From: Bradyrhizobium nivariense
Lineage (GTDB): Bacteria > Pseudomonadota > Alphaproteobacteria > Rhizobiales > Xanthobacteraceae
DNA: 64,000 nt
Assembly: GCF_029846715.1 (NCBI RefSeq)
Contig: NZ_JARVWW010000002.1
Coordinates: forward strand, 1-64,000
Direction: 5' to 3'
Numbering within the stretch: position 1 is the stretch's first letter; each line of letters starts with the position of its first letter. Of the stretch, positions 36,772-45,619 are shown in pieces. The position numbers and the translations under genes are program-made. The notes under the pieces were generated by a model. The model was not told where the DNA came from, ran no database searches, and saw only the letters and a list, made by a program, of their open reading frames with translations.

Positions 36772-37755
36772 CTATTGTAGCGGAGCGACAATCGCCGGAT
36801 GCTTGAATTGCGCGACATCCAATTTCGGTAGCATCCCTGTCTCCGCGTAGATATCCAGCATCTTCTGGATCGCGGGGAAATTCGGTGCCGCACCCGGATC
36901 GCGACCGAAGTCGTTGTCCTTGAGCAGATAGGTCTCGAGAACCGGAATAGGTGCCTTTAGAACCTCATTGACGACCTTCAACGTCTCTTCGCGGTTGGCC
37001 AGCACTTTCTTCATGCCAGAGGTAATGTCACGCACATAAGCCTTCACCAACTCCGGGTTCTTGTCGACGAAATCGGCACGGCAGGCTTCCAGGATGTGCA
37101 CGATGTTCGGCATCGCCTGCGACAGCGAGAACAGTTTGCGAGTGCCGCCCTTTGCCTCCGCACGCGCGGCAAACGGCTGGTTCATGTTGACCGCATCGAC
37201 GCGGCCCTGCCGCAACGCATCTTCGGAGACGGCAAAGCCGACCTCGACCAGCTTGATGTCCTTGGCCGGGTCGATGCCATTCTGCTTCAGGAGCAGATTG
37301 AACGGGCCTTGCGTGCCGCCGCCGATCACGGAGATCCCGATCGTCTTGCCCTTGAGATCGGCGATCGTCTTGATCGGGGAGTCGTCCATGACAGCCCAGT
37401 AGACCGAGAAACCGCCGGGCTTCTCGAAGACATGCTGCGCCACGATGTAGGCCTTGAGGTTGCCGCCAACCACGCCGTTGGCGAGCGACAGCGGCGCCTG
37501 CGTCGCGCAATCCAGCGCGCCGGCCGCCAATGCCTGTGTCATCGGAGCGGTGCCCTGAAATTGGGTCCATTCGATGTTGTAGGTCTTGCCGATATTAGGA
37601 AACTCAGCCGGGCGGCGCATCATCCAGTATTTGGATTCCTCAGCCGGAATCGTCCAGCCGACGCGGATCGTCTGCTGCGCCCATGACGAGCCTGCGTTCG
37701 CGCTCACGGCCGCTACCGCCCCCAAAGCCAGGATCCACTTCGAAACGGTTCGCAT
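36772..37755 (-). CDS. NitT/TauT-family ABC substrate-binding protein (NMT1/THI5-like)
   Basis: 327 residues from MRTVSKW. Signal peptide 1-26 (ends SWA-QQT). The family pattern includes RVGWTIPAEE, AGALDCATQAPL and LKGKTIGISVIGGGTQG. Periplasmic receptor of the importer encoded downstream on the same strand. First gene of the operon that ends with the NicX-like enzyme. Putative operator G lies 58 bp upstream, which ties this operon to the MarR regulon of the first half. Confidence 0.9.
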   Translation of the reverse strand: MRTVSKWILALGAVAAVSANAGSSWAQQTIRVGWTIPAEESKYWMMRRPAEFPNIGKTYNIEWTQFQGTAPMTQALAAGALDCATQAPLSLANGVVGGNLKAYIVAQHVFEKPGGFSVYWAVMDDSPIKTIADLKGKTIGISVIGGGTQGPFNLLLKQNGIDPAKDIKLVEVGFAVSEDALRQGRVDAVNMNQPFAARAEAKGGTRKLFSLSQAMPNIVHILEACRADFVDKNPELVKAYVRDITSGMKKVLANREETLKVVNEVLKAPIPVLETYLLKDNDFGRDPGAAPNFPAIQKMLDIYAETGMLPKLDVAQFKHPAIVAPLQ

Positions 37756-37812
37756 TGTGCCCACTCCGCTGCTCCGGCGCCGACTGGCGCCATCCAACCC
37801 GACCGCCCCAAA

Positions 37813-37830
37813 TGTTTCATGGTTCAAACA
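37813..37830. promoter_or_regulatory. Putative MarR operator, site G
   Basis: TGTTTCATGGTTCAAACA, with TGTTT/AAACA arms. It lies in the divergent gap between the binding-protein gene and the hydroxyisobutyrate-dehydrogenase-like gene. It is the most distant member of the set from the MarR gene, about 19.6 kb away. Confidence 0.45.
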
Positions 37831-37932
37831 ATCAAGCAAGCCATGTGGGCCGGGGCGGTTTCGTCATGGGATTCGCCATGTATGGTAAGGCAGCGCCGCG
37901 CGGCATCGCGGAGCGACAGATGGAGGCAACCT

Positions 37933-38868
37933 ATGGCTGAAGCGAGCAAGACAAACCCGCAAGGCGTCGAGCGGCTCGGCTATCTCGGCCTTGGACTGAT
38001 GGGGACACCGATGACCCGCCGTCTGCTCAAGAACGGCCATCAGGTCGCTGTCTGGAACCGTTCGGAAGGAAAGATGGCTGCGCTCGTCGAGGCCGGCGCC
38101 AGGCGCGCAGCCACCCCACGCGACTTGATGGAGAGCTCGGACATCGTTTTCATGTGCGTAACGGATGCGGCCGCCGTGGAAGACGTGATCTTCGGGACCT
38201 CGAGCATCTCAACCGCGCCCGGCGTGGGCAAGCTCGTGGTCGACTTCTCATCCATCCATCCCGACGCGGCGCGTGACCTTGCAGCACGGCTGAAAGCTTC
38301 GAACGGCGCGGGCTGGATCGATGCACCGGTATCCGGTGGCACCAAGGGCGCCGAGGAAGGCACGCTCGCCATCATGGCCGGCGGAGAAGCTGCCGACATC
38401 GACAGGGTCCGGCCCTATGTGCTGGCCATGGCACGCAGGTTCACCCACATGGGTCCGACCGGCGCCGGCCAGACCACAAAGCTATGCAACCAGGTGATTG
38501 TCGGATGCGCGATGGCTGTACTTGCGGAAGCAACGCGCCTTGCCGTGAACGCCGGAATCGACGCCAACCGATTGCCCGAAGCACTCGCTGGCGGCTTCGC
38601 AGACTCCATTCCGCTTCAGCTGTTCGTGCCGCGGATGGTCCAGGGCATTCACTCACCGCCGCTTGGTCACATCGCTACAATGCTCAAGGACCTCGATACG
38701 GTCGCCGATGTCGCGCAGTCGACGTCGACACCAGTGCCCATGGCCTCGCTTGCGGGACAACTTTTCAGGCTCGCCAAGGCCGCGCGAGGCGCGGATGCGG
38801 ATGCGCTCGAAATCTACAAGCTTTCGGCGGGGAGCGCTGACCCGCCGAGCGCGAGCGAAGCACGTTAG
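37933..38868 (+). CDS. NAD(P)-dependent beta-hydroxyacid dehydrogenase (3-HIBADH family)
   Basis: 311 residues from MAEASK, preceded by GGAGG at good spacing; the frame continues upstream without family character. Rossmann LGYLGLGLMGTPM, substrate loop DAPVSGGTKGAEEGTLAI, catalytic Lys in GAGQTTKLCNQ. It oxidises a 3-hydroxy acid or reduces a semialdehyde. Divergent from the importer operon and overlapping the flavin reductase gene (convergent) by 4 nt. Confidence 0.9.
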   Translation: MAEASKTNPQGVERLGYLGLGLMGTPMTRRLLKNGHQVAVWNRSEGKMAALVEAGARRAATPRDLMESSDIVFMCVTDAAAVEDVIFGTSSISTAPGVGKLVVDFSSIHPDAARDLAARLKASNGAGWIDAPVSGGTKGAEEGTLAIMAGGEAADIDRVRPYVLAMARRFTHMGPTGAGQTTKLCNQVIVGCAMAVLAEATRLAVNAGIDANRLPEALAGGFADSIPLQLFVPRMVQGIHSPPLGHIATMLKDLDTVADVAQSTSTPVPMASLAGQLFRLAKAARGADADALEIYKLSAGSADPPSASEAR

Positions 38869-39428
38869 GGTGCCTGCTCGCGCTCGTTGTCGGCGAGAAA
38901 TCGGCCAAACGCGCCCCGCGCGAAGAGCAGCGGCTCCGTCGCATTGTAAGTATAGGCCTCGACCGCACCGAGAAAGATCACGTGGTCGCCGCCGTAATAG
39001 CGATTGACCGAGCGGCATTGAAAATTGGCGACGCTCTCGGCGAGCACCGGCGCGTTGCCGAGGCCCGGCGTCCAGTCCACACCGGTGAACTTGTCATCCG
39101 ACGACTTGGCGAACTTGCTCGCAAGCGCCTGTTGCGAAGCGCCAAGCACGTTGACGGTGAAATGACTGGCGTTCTGGAAGATGGTCAAGCTGGAGGAATA
39201 GACGACCAGGCTCCAAAGAACCAGCGGAGGATTCAGCGAGACCGAGGCGAACGAATTGCACGTCAGGCCATAGGGCTTGCCATCAGGAGCCGCGGCCGTG
39301 ATGATCGTCACGCCCGTGGCGTAAGTGCCGAGCGCGCTGCGAAAATCACGGGGATCGATCGACGAGCTGTCGCTCGCGAATTCGTTGGCTGGATCGGGAA
39401 CGGCCGGCTGCTTCGGCAGATCATTCAT
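38865..39428 (-). CDS. Flavin reductase (HpaC/HsaB-like) of a two-component monooxygenase
   Basis: 187 residues, flavin_reduct fold: FRSALGTYATGVTIIT, PPLVLWSLV, FTVNVLGASQQALASKFA. It supplies reduced flavin using NAD(P)H. It starts 9 nt after the stop of a flavin-dependent oxygenase gene on the same strand, the expected partner. The first ~28 residues are a polar extension. Confidence 0.87.
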   Translation of the reverse strand: MNDLPKQPAVPDPANEFASDSSSIDPRDFRSALGTYATGVTIITAAAPDGKPYGLTCNSFASVSLNPPLVLWSLVVYSSSLTIFQNASHFTVNVLGASQQALASKFAKSSDDKFTGVDWTPGLGNAPVLAESVANFQCRSVNRYYGGDHVIFLGAVEAYTYNATEPLLFARGAFGRFLADNEREQAP

Positions 39429-39437
39429 CGGCCGGCC

Positions 39438-40667
39438 TCACAGCGTGAGATTCTCGGACGGCAGGCCCAGCGCCACGCGTCCATAATTGGTCCCGGCCGC
39501 ATCGAAATTGAACGCGAGATGCGAGTTGATCGCGTGCGCATCGCGAAACTGCCGCTGCAACACACCCGTCGTGAACAGGCCCCGTGCTCCGCTCGCGGCA
39601 AACAGCATCGAAACCGCATCCGTGCAGAAGTTTACTGAAAAAGCCCCGTCGCGCCGATATCTGGTCTTAGTTGCCATATCGGGGATATGACCCCGCCGTG
39701 CATCCTCCGTGGCATTCAGACAGGCCGAGCGCATGATCAAGCGTGCAGCGTCGATCTTCGCCGAGGCCTCCGCGATCTTGATCTGGGTGCTTTGAAAGTC
39801 GCTCAGCCTGGCGCGGTTGTAGGTGGAAATGCGATGACGGACGACCTCCGCATAATCGTCGAGACACGCCTGCGCGTTTCCCAGTGCGACGCCGGAGAGG
39901 ACGTAAGGAAACAGCGAGAACACGGGGAGCGCATACAGCGGGTTAGGATTGAGCTTGCTTCCTGGAGTCGGACCACCGTCAAGATCGCCGACCGCGACCG
40001 TCATGTAGTCGGGCACAAAAGCGTCCCTGACCTCCACGTCGCAAGACCCTGTCCCGCGCAGTCCCGCGACATTCCAGGTGTCGAGGACCTTGTAGTCGTC
40101 TTTCGGCAGCAGAAATATCCGATACTCGATGCCGTCTGCCTCATCGTCGGAGTAGACCACGCTTGCAAGCATGTTCCATGCGCAGGAGGCAACGCCCGAG
40201 GAGAACGGCCAGCTGCCATGGAGGCGGTATCCGCCCTCGACTCTCGTGGCGCGTCCGGCGGGAAAAATGAACGAGGACGCGATCAGCGCGTCCGGATCAC
40301 GGCCCCAGACCAGATCCTGCGCCGTCGGCTCGAACATGCCGAGCATCCAGTGGTGGCTCGCCAGATTGGCCAGATTCCAGGCGACCGAGGCGTCTGCTTG
40401 TCCGAGCAGGTCCGCGCAGTCGATCAAGGCGACATAATCGAGTTCTGCGCCGCCAATGCGCCTGGGCTGGAGCATCCGGAACAGGCCGGCCTCGTGCAGG
40501 TCCAGCTCGGTCTCCGGCGGCAGGTGCCGCAGCTCTTCCGTTCGCGCCGCGCGGTCTCGCAGCCGTGGTACGAGCGCCCGGGCCTTCGCGACCATTGCCG
40601 CATGGGCACGTTCATCGGATTGCGCCCCCGCAGGCTGGCCCACGCTCGGCTCTTGACCAGGCGCCAT
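39438..40667 (-). CDS. Flavin-dependent monooxygenase, ACAD-fold (HsaA/HpaH-like), oxygenase component
   Basis: 409 residues with acyl-CoA-dehydrogenase fold: RRIGGAELDYVALIDCADLLGQADASVAW, HGSWPFSSGVASCAWN, GLRGTGSCDVEVRDAFVP, and a C-terminal helical bundle. Members of this group (HsaA, HpaH, DszC types) hydroxylate phenols or heterocycles with reduced flavin and O2. The immediately following reductase supports that role. Probable function: ring hydroxylation ahead of the NicX-like cleavage step; this is inference. Confidence 0.83.
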   Translation of the reverse strand: MAPGQEPSVGQPAGAQSDERAHAAMVAKARALVPRLRDRAARTEELRHLPPETELDLHEAGLFRMLQPRRIGGAELDYVALIDCADLLGQADASVAWNLANLASHHWMLGMFEPTAQDLVWGRDPDALIASSFIFPAGRATRVEGGYRLHGSWPFSSGVASCAWNMLASVVYSDDEADGIEYRIFLLPKDDYKVLDTWNVAGLRGTGSCDVEVRDAFVPDYMTVAVGDLDGGPTPGSKLNPNPLYALPVFSLFPYVLSGVALGNAQACLDDYAEVVRHRISTYNRARLSDFQSTQIKIAEASAKIDAARLIMRSACLNATEDARRGHIPDMATKTRYRRDGAFSVNFCTDAVSMLFAASGARGLFTTGVLQRQFRDAHAINSHLAFNFDAAGTNYGRVALGLPSENLTL

Positions 40668-40854
40668 TCGTATCCCTCGCTTTCACACATTTATGCGGCT
40701 AGACCCTTGCCAAATCAAGCCGAGGCAGCGCTGTCTGGGTATGGCCGCCCTGACCCCGGCTGCCCGGGAAGGATGCGATGTCGCGAAGGCGGCATCGCCA
40801 AGCCGTGATCCGCAAGCCGCGCAAGGCCTGGCCTGCAGGATCAACCCTTCAGGC

Positions 40855-42129
40855 TCAAACCGACGTCGAGGGCTTGCCTGAGCCAAAGACACCCTTTTGG
40901 GTGAACGCCGATATCCGACGCTCATCACAACCGAGCGTATCACGTAAAACCTGCTCCGTGTGCTCGCCCAGCAGCGGAGCAGCTACAGGGTCGATCGGGC
41001 CGGTCAAGCTCATGGCAATCGGCGGCTCGATGTTCGGGACCCACTCTGCCGTACGATGCGGAATCCGGCTCAAGCGATGGCGCTCGCGCGCCTCCGGTGC
41101 ATTGAACCCCTCCTCGACCGTCCGGAGATAGCCGACCGGGATATTGGCGAGCTTCATCTTCGCCATCCAGTTCTCGAGGGTATCGCTTGCAAAGACCTCC
41201 GCGATGGCTGCTCGCAACAGCTCCTTGTTCTGCGAGCGGGCTTTGCGCGTTGCAAACTGCGGATCGGTAATGAGATCGGGCCGGTTCAGCACCTCGACGA
41301 CCAGCCTGCGATAGAGCCGGTCGTTGGCACATGCGATGTAGAGCGGCCCATCGGAGGCCTCGTAGACGCCGACGGTGGGAGACCCGCTCGGCGAATTACC
41401 GAACCGCCCAGGGTTCTCGCCGTTGATCAGATAAGCCATGCCGTAGAAGCCCGTCATCCCCATCGCGACGTCGAACAAGGCGACCTCGACCTCGACATGC
41501 TGGCCGCGACCGAGCCGATCCCGCGCCAACAGCGCCAGCAGGATGGCGTTGCAGGCAGACATCCCCGTCGCCATGTCCACAATGGGCGGCCCGGTGCGAA
41601 CCGCCGGGCCGTCGGCAAATCCGTTGAGCGACATGAAGCCGCTTTCCGCCTGCGTGATCGGATCAAAACCGGGACGCGAGGCAAACGGTCCGGTGCGCCC
41701 GTAGGCGGAGATCGAGCAATAGACCAGCCGCGGATTGAGTGGCGCAACAGCCTCATAGTCGAGGCCAAATTTCTTCATGACCCCGCTGGAAAAGTTCTCG
41801 ACCACCACGTCGGCCTTGCGAATCAAATCCAGCGCAATCTCACGAGCCTCCGGCAGGGTAAGGTCGAGCGCGATGCCGCGCTTGTTGCGATTCAGGCTGA
41901 GATAAGCAGCACTCTCTCCACCGATTTCGGCGTGTTCATACGCACGCGTGTCGTCGCCACCGTCTGGATTCTCGATCTTGATGACGTGCGCGCCGAAATC
42001 AGCAAGCGTCTGCGTACAGGCCGGACCGGCAACCACACGCGTAAAATCAACGACCAGCAGACCGTCGAGTGCGGTTGGCCCTCCCGTCGTCCGCGACGAA
42101 CGTTCCGGCAGTTGTGGCTTGGTGGGCAT
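40855..42129 (-). CDS. CaiB/BaiF-family CoA-transferase (class III)
   Basis: 424 residues. N-terminal domain LLVVDFTRVVAGPACTQTLADFGAHVIKIE; the catalytic Asp is probably in PPIVDMATGMSA. Interlocked-dimer family enzyme moving CoA between carboxylic acids. Same direction as the two-component monooxygenase downstream (187 bp away). It can activate an aromatic or dicarboxylic acid without ATP. The adjacent 30 kb contains two further acid-activating ligases. Confidence 0.9.
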   Translation of the reverse strand: MPTKPQLPERSSRTTGGPTALDGLLVVDFTRVVAGPACTQTLADFGAHVIKIENPDGGDDTRAYEHAEIGGESAAYLSLNRNKRGIALDLTLPEAREIALDLIRKADVVVENFSSGVMKKFGLDYEAVAPLNPRLVYCSISAYGRTGPFASRPGFDPITQAESGFMSLNGFADGPAVRTGPPIVDMATGMSACNAILLALLARDRLGRGQHVEVEVALFDVAMGMTGFYGMAYLINGENPGRFGNSPSGSPTVGVYEASDGPLYIACANDRLYRRLVVEVLNRPDLITDPQFATRKARSQNKELLRAAIAEVFASDTLENWMAKMKLANIPVGYLRTVEEGFNAPEARERHRLSRIPHRTAEWVPNIEPPIAMSLTGPIDPVAAPLLGEHTEQVLRDTLGCDERRISAFTQKGVFGSGKPSTSV

Positions 42130-42240
42130 CGATAGCGCTCCCTTGCATCGGCTTGTGGTCGCCGAATTTCCTGCGAGAGCTTAAAGCCCGCCCCCGCCGA
42201 CTTCGCAAGTGCTTCACCCGCATCGCTTGAATACGCAAAA

Positions 42241-42272
42241 AAAGGCCCGGCAGCCGAAGCTGCCGGGCCTTT
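42241..42272 (-). terminator. Rho-independent terminator of the GNAT gene
   Basis: Perfect 13-bp stem (AAAGGCCCGGCAG / CTGCCGGGCCTTT) with a 6-nt loop. On the minus strand a run of seven T follows. It lies 84 bp past the GNAT stop codon. Confidence 0.85.
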
Positions 42273-42355
42273 GGACATTCTGGACATGCGGTCGGCGCCA
42301 CGTCTCGCGCGTTGCGACAGCCACGTTCCGCATCGCGGGACACCTGCTGGAATCG

Positions 42356-42796
42356 TCAGCGAAGCGACCTTCGCCAATAAAGCGTATGTGACCAAGCCCA
42401 GGGCACCTCGGGTTCGTAGAGTCGATAGCCCGCCTGGATGAAATTGTTGGCAGACACCGGATTGTTCGTCGTATCGGAGACGATGCTGTCCCATCCGATG
42501 CGGCGCCCCCGCGCCTCGACCGCCCGCATCAGCCTGAGCTGAAGTCCCCGCCCCCAATGCCGCTGCACGACCCCGACCCTGGCGAAGTAGCCGCTGTTTC
42601 GTGCATGCGTGGACGGCACGACGCCGGCAAAGGCGATCGCGTCGTCCCCGTGATAGGCCAGCCACCACGTTCCAAGGTCGAATTGCGGCATAGCCGCCGC
42701 ATCGAAGAACGTCAGCTGGTGCAGGTCGGACAAGGTGTCGACAACGTCATCATCAGACGCATCGACGATACGAATTCTGTACATGAGATGGCTCAT
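42356..42796 (-). CDS. GNAT-family N-acetyltransferase
   Basis: 146 residues. Acetyl-CoA-binding motif VVQRHWGRGLQLRLMRA and the following GWDSIVSDTTNNPVSANNFIQAGYRLYEP are classical GNAT motifs A and B. Substrate unknown. Single gene with its own strong terminator, marking the border between the catabolic region and the accessory island. Confidence 0.88.
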   Translation of the reverse strand: MSHLMYRIRIVDASDDDVVDTLSDLHQLTFFDAAAMPQFDLGTWWLAYHGDDAIAFAGVVPSTHARNSGYFARVGVVQRHWGRGLQLRLMRAVEARGRRIGWDSIVSDTTNNPVSANNFIQAGYRLYEPEVPWAWSHTLYWRRSLR

Positions 42797-42849
42797 TGGA
42801 GCGAAACGATCCTTTAGGGGGCATGCGGAAGGTTACCGCCACGCGAAAC

Positions 42850-43149
42850 TCATTTACCCAGCACGACCTTGACGCCTAGCCAAACCGCACCCATCAGGCC
42901 GGTGGCGATCACCGTAATCACGGCCTTGAAGGTGTAGCTCTGCGCCTGCTCCACGCTCGTTCGCCATCGGCGCAGGTGCTGAAAATCAGCCCTCAGCTCC
43001 TTTCGATCGTCATCCTCGATTCCAAAGGAGGCCAGCACCGATGCCACGGTCTGCAATACGATCGCATCGATATTCGCCTGCTGAAGCCTGTGTTGCTCGG
43101 CCAGCGTCTCGGCAACGATCGCCCTGATTTCGTCATCTGGTATCTTCAC
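42850..43149 (-). CDS. Small single-pass membrane protein, phage-associated
   Basis: 99 residues with a GTG start that overlaps the stop of the terminase fragment (GTGA). The N-terminal two thirds are charged helix (DDEIRAIVAETLAEQHRLQQ); a single membrane segment lies near the C-terminus (FKAVITVIATGLMGAVWLGV). The linkage to the terminase remnant suggests a phage morphogenesis or lysis-cassette protein; no clear family was recognised. Confidence 0.65.
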   Translation of the reverse strand: MKIPDDEIRAIVAETLAEQHRLQQANIDAIVLQTVASVLASFGIEDDDRKELRADFQHLRRWRTSVEQAQSYTFKAVITVIATGLMGAVWLGVKVVLGK

Positions 43150-43529
43150 CGCTTGATGATCCTCGCAACATTCTCGAAGCCGCGCTTGGCGAAGTAGAAG
43201 GAGACAACCAGATTGGCCTGCAGTCCGCGAAAGATGATCAGCCCGTCCCCGGGCGTCTCGATCTTGTCGCTGAACAGCTTGAAGCCGTGGCCGAGCCCAA
43301 GGCTCGCGATCTTGCCCTCGATCAGCCGCTTGGAAGACTGCGCCAGCGTCCGCTGCGCCTCGCGGATACAAACCGCAAGCGTACCGCGCTCGGCCTGGCA
43401 GGTCTCGACCAGAAGCTCGCCGAAGAAATGCGATTTGCCCGAGCCGCGTCCGCCGTAAATGCCCTTGTAGCGCGCGGGCTTGAGCAGCGGCTCGAAGATC
43501 TCGGCCGTCGGAATTCTCAGGATGGACAA
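43146..43529 (-). pseudogene. Phage terminase large subunit, N-terminal fragment
   Basis: 127 residues. It starts like a large terminase (TAEIFEPLLKPARYKGIYGG) with a Walker A motif GGRGSGKSHFF, then the adenine-motif region and DGLIIFRGLQ. There the terminase similarity breaks: the remaining ~20 residues do not follow the family. Full-length proteins are ~400-550 residues, so Walker B and the nuclease domain are gone. An internal deletion is likely. Confidence 0.7.
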
Positions 43530-43547
43530 TGGCTGCGCTCGCTCGCC

Positions 43548-44354
43548 CTAGGGCAGGCCGGTACGCCTGCGCCACATCGTGGACCAGTCTTCTGTGTCGG
43601 GAGTGTCGAGTTGTCGCTGCCGGGTTTGGCTCAGGTCAGGAGCGGCCGCGTTTTCAGAGAATGGCGGCCAGAGTCCAAAAAGCCCTCCGAACTGTTTCTG
43701 CGCGGCTGGTGGAAGCGTAGACGCAGGGCCGGCTTCGGGGACCGCTATCGGCTCCGAATCGAATGCCGATCGGCTCGGGCTTCCTGCAGGCATTCTAGTC
43801 AGAATCCGCACGTCTGCTGGTGACGTTGCCGGTACCGTCCGGGCGTCTCGCAAATATTGTCGATACTCCGGAATATAAGCTGGCGGTGCTGGGTTGGGAT
43901 CGAACGGCCCCAACGCATCGGAAAACGCGCGTGGATCTATGAGATTTCCCGAAGGATCCTTGATTTGATAGTGAACGTGCAGGTCTCCCTTCTTCCCATC
44001 TTTACGGATTAGACCTGTGTTTCCCATTGTCCCAAGGATCTGGCCTGCCGCCACGGGATCGCCGATCTTCACGTGCCTGGCATTGCTGTGCAGTATCTGA
44101 TGCAGGAGGCCGTCCTTATCTCGGATGGCAATCGTTCCCCACTTGTCTTCGCCGGCGTTCTCAACAACCCCATCCACCGGCGACCGCAACGCGGGATGAC
44201 TCTTGTTCAAACGAGCCTCTTGTCCGCCGACATAGTTGAAATCGATACCTCGATGCGGATTGGATGAACCACGCGGCCGGTTGGTCGTCTCTCCATATCC
44301 ACTCGTACCATGGGGCGCCACGCGCCCGATGGGTTGCAAGATGCGCCGCATCAT
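43548..44354 (-). CDS. M23-family (LytM) metallopeptidase-like protein
   Basis: 268 residues. Zinc-site motifs HRGIDF (HxxxD) and HVHY (HxH) are both present, at about residues 34 and 128. The central part LRSPVDGVVENAG..KWGTIAIRDKDG is typical of LytM endopeptidases. The C-terminal 110 residues are Pro/Ala-rich and unstructured. No N-terminal signal peptide is visible, which fits a phage-type or otherwise exported peptidoglycan hydrolase. It sits 18 bp upstream of the terminase fragment. The start could be either of two adjacent Met codons. Confidence 0.8.
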   Translation of the reverse strand: MMRRILQPIGRVAPHGTSGYGETTNRPRGSSNPHRGIDFNYVGGQEARLNKSHPALRSPVDGVVENAGEDKWGTIAIRDKDGLLHQILHSNARHVKIGDPVAAGQILGTMGNTGLIRKDGKKGDLHVHYQIKDPSGNLIDPRAFSDALGPFDPNPAPPAYIPEYRQYLRDARTVPATSPADVRILTRMPAGSPSRSAFDSEPIAVPEAGPASTLPPAAQKQFGGLFGLWPPFSENAAAPDLSQTRQRQLDTPDTEDWSTMWRRRTGLP

Positions 44355-44522
44355 GTGAGGACATATTCAACTCCATTTGTAGTGACGTAAGCGCGTTCTG
44401 CCGGCACGCTGCAATTCGCAGCTTCGGCCGACTTGCTCAACTCACGATAATTGCTTAACTATCTCACCCGCACGGGTTGGCAGAGCGCAACCGTTCGATC
44501 TGATGAAGCAGGGGAGATTCGC

Positions 44523-45470
44523 GTGAGGAGATGGTCAGTCCTCAGAATTTTAAGTCATGCGATGCTGGCGACATTCGCACCAGCCGCCTTCGCACAAGAG
44601 CCATCTGCTCAGGCATTCGACAAATGGCGCCCCAAAGCCGGTGTCTATGCCGAACCCGGCAAGAATTTCCGTTCGTCTTGCGATGAAAGCGGCGGCCTTA
44701 CGATCGACCTTCGCGAAAAGTCGGTCAGCGGTTACGAATGGGGCTGCGACGTCAAGAAAATCACCGATCTCGGCCCGGGCTCGCTGAAGGTTGAAATGGT
44801 GTGTGACGATTACAATCTGGCGCAGAACCTCGACCCTCGCGATCCCAACTGGGAGACCAGGCAATTCAACGAAGTCATGTTCATCAAACGGCTCGATGCG
44901 GCGACAATCTCCGTTCAGAAGAGCCTGAATGGGAAGATCAAGGATCCACCCTGGCGTGCGGCCGACTGCCCTCCGAACACGCAGCGCGCGCTTGCCGAGG
45001 CCACACTGAGAGCCAAGGAAGAGGCGAAGCAGAAGGCCGAGCAGGATCGAGCCCTCAAGGAGGCCCACCCGCGGGATGGTGTCTACGCAGCGGCCAGCGC
45101 CGATTTCGAGGACCGCTGCGCGAAATTCAACGACACCATAGTCGCGTTCTCCGGAAAATCGATCACGACGGCGTCCAACATTTGCAAGATCGAAAATACG
45201 CGAGTTCAGCTTCCCGACACCGTCAGGATCGACGCTGCCTGCACATTGCAAGCGGCTTCCGGCCCTGAAACCGTCAGCGTGCAGGACCCGAACACCATTC
45301 AGAACCGAGAGAATCTGATGCTCAAGAAGATCGACGACAAGACCGTCATCCTCTGGATCATCAAAGACGGACACTTCACCGGCGACGGGCGGACGCTGAC
45401 TTATTGCAGCGACAAGATACAGCGCGCCTATGCCGGGCAGCGCCGGACCAACCAGCAGACCAGGAACTAG
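44523..45470 (+). CDS. Secreted protein of unknown function with two related domains
   Basis: 315 residues from a GTG preceded by AGGGGAGA. Signal peptide about 1-24 (ends AFA-QEP). The mature part holds two ~80-100-residue modules that begin similarly (KAGVYAEPGKNFRSSCDES and RDGVYAAASADFEDRCAKF) and each contain paired Cys, suggesting duplication and disulfides. A charged Ala/Lys/Glu helix (ATLRAKEEAKQKAEQDRAL) links them. I do not recognise the family. It probably acts in the periplasm. Confidence 0.75.
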   Translation: MRRWSVLRILSHAMLATFAPAAFAQEPSAQAFDKWRPKAGVYAEPGKNFRSSCDESGGLTIDLREKSVSGYEWGCDVKKITDLGPGSLKVEMVCDDYNLAQNLDPRDPNWETRQFNEVMFIKRLDAATISVQKSLNGKIKDPPWRAADCPPNTQRALAEATLRAKEEAKQKAEQDRALKEAHPRDGVYAAASADFEDRCAKFNDTIVAFSGKSITTASNICKIENTRVQLPDTVRIDAACTLQAASGPETVSVQDPNTIQNRENLMLKKIDDKTVILWIIKDGHFTGDGRTLTYCSDKIQRAYAGQRRTNQQTRN

Positions 45471-45490
45471 CGAGGAGGACCATCGAAACG

Positions 45491-45578
45491 AAAAACCCGC
45501 GACCAACCGTTCGGCGCGGGCATCAACCAACTCGTCTCGATGATGCCATTCTGCCGGTGTTTTGCCCGACGTGTCAAA
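45491..45578 (-). repeat. Dispersed promoter-terminator element, copy 1
   Basis: Minus strand: TTGACA (45577-45572), 18 bp, CAGAAT (45553-45548), leader, then a hairpin with CGCGGG/CCCGCG arms (45520-45496) and T5. It lies 42 bp past the end of the terminase-small-like frame. Confidence 0.8.
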
Positions 45579-45619
45579 CCGTAAGTCCAATCGAACTCGA
45601 AATCGGGTTGTCCGTCAGC

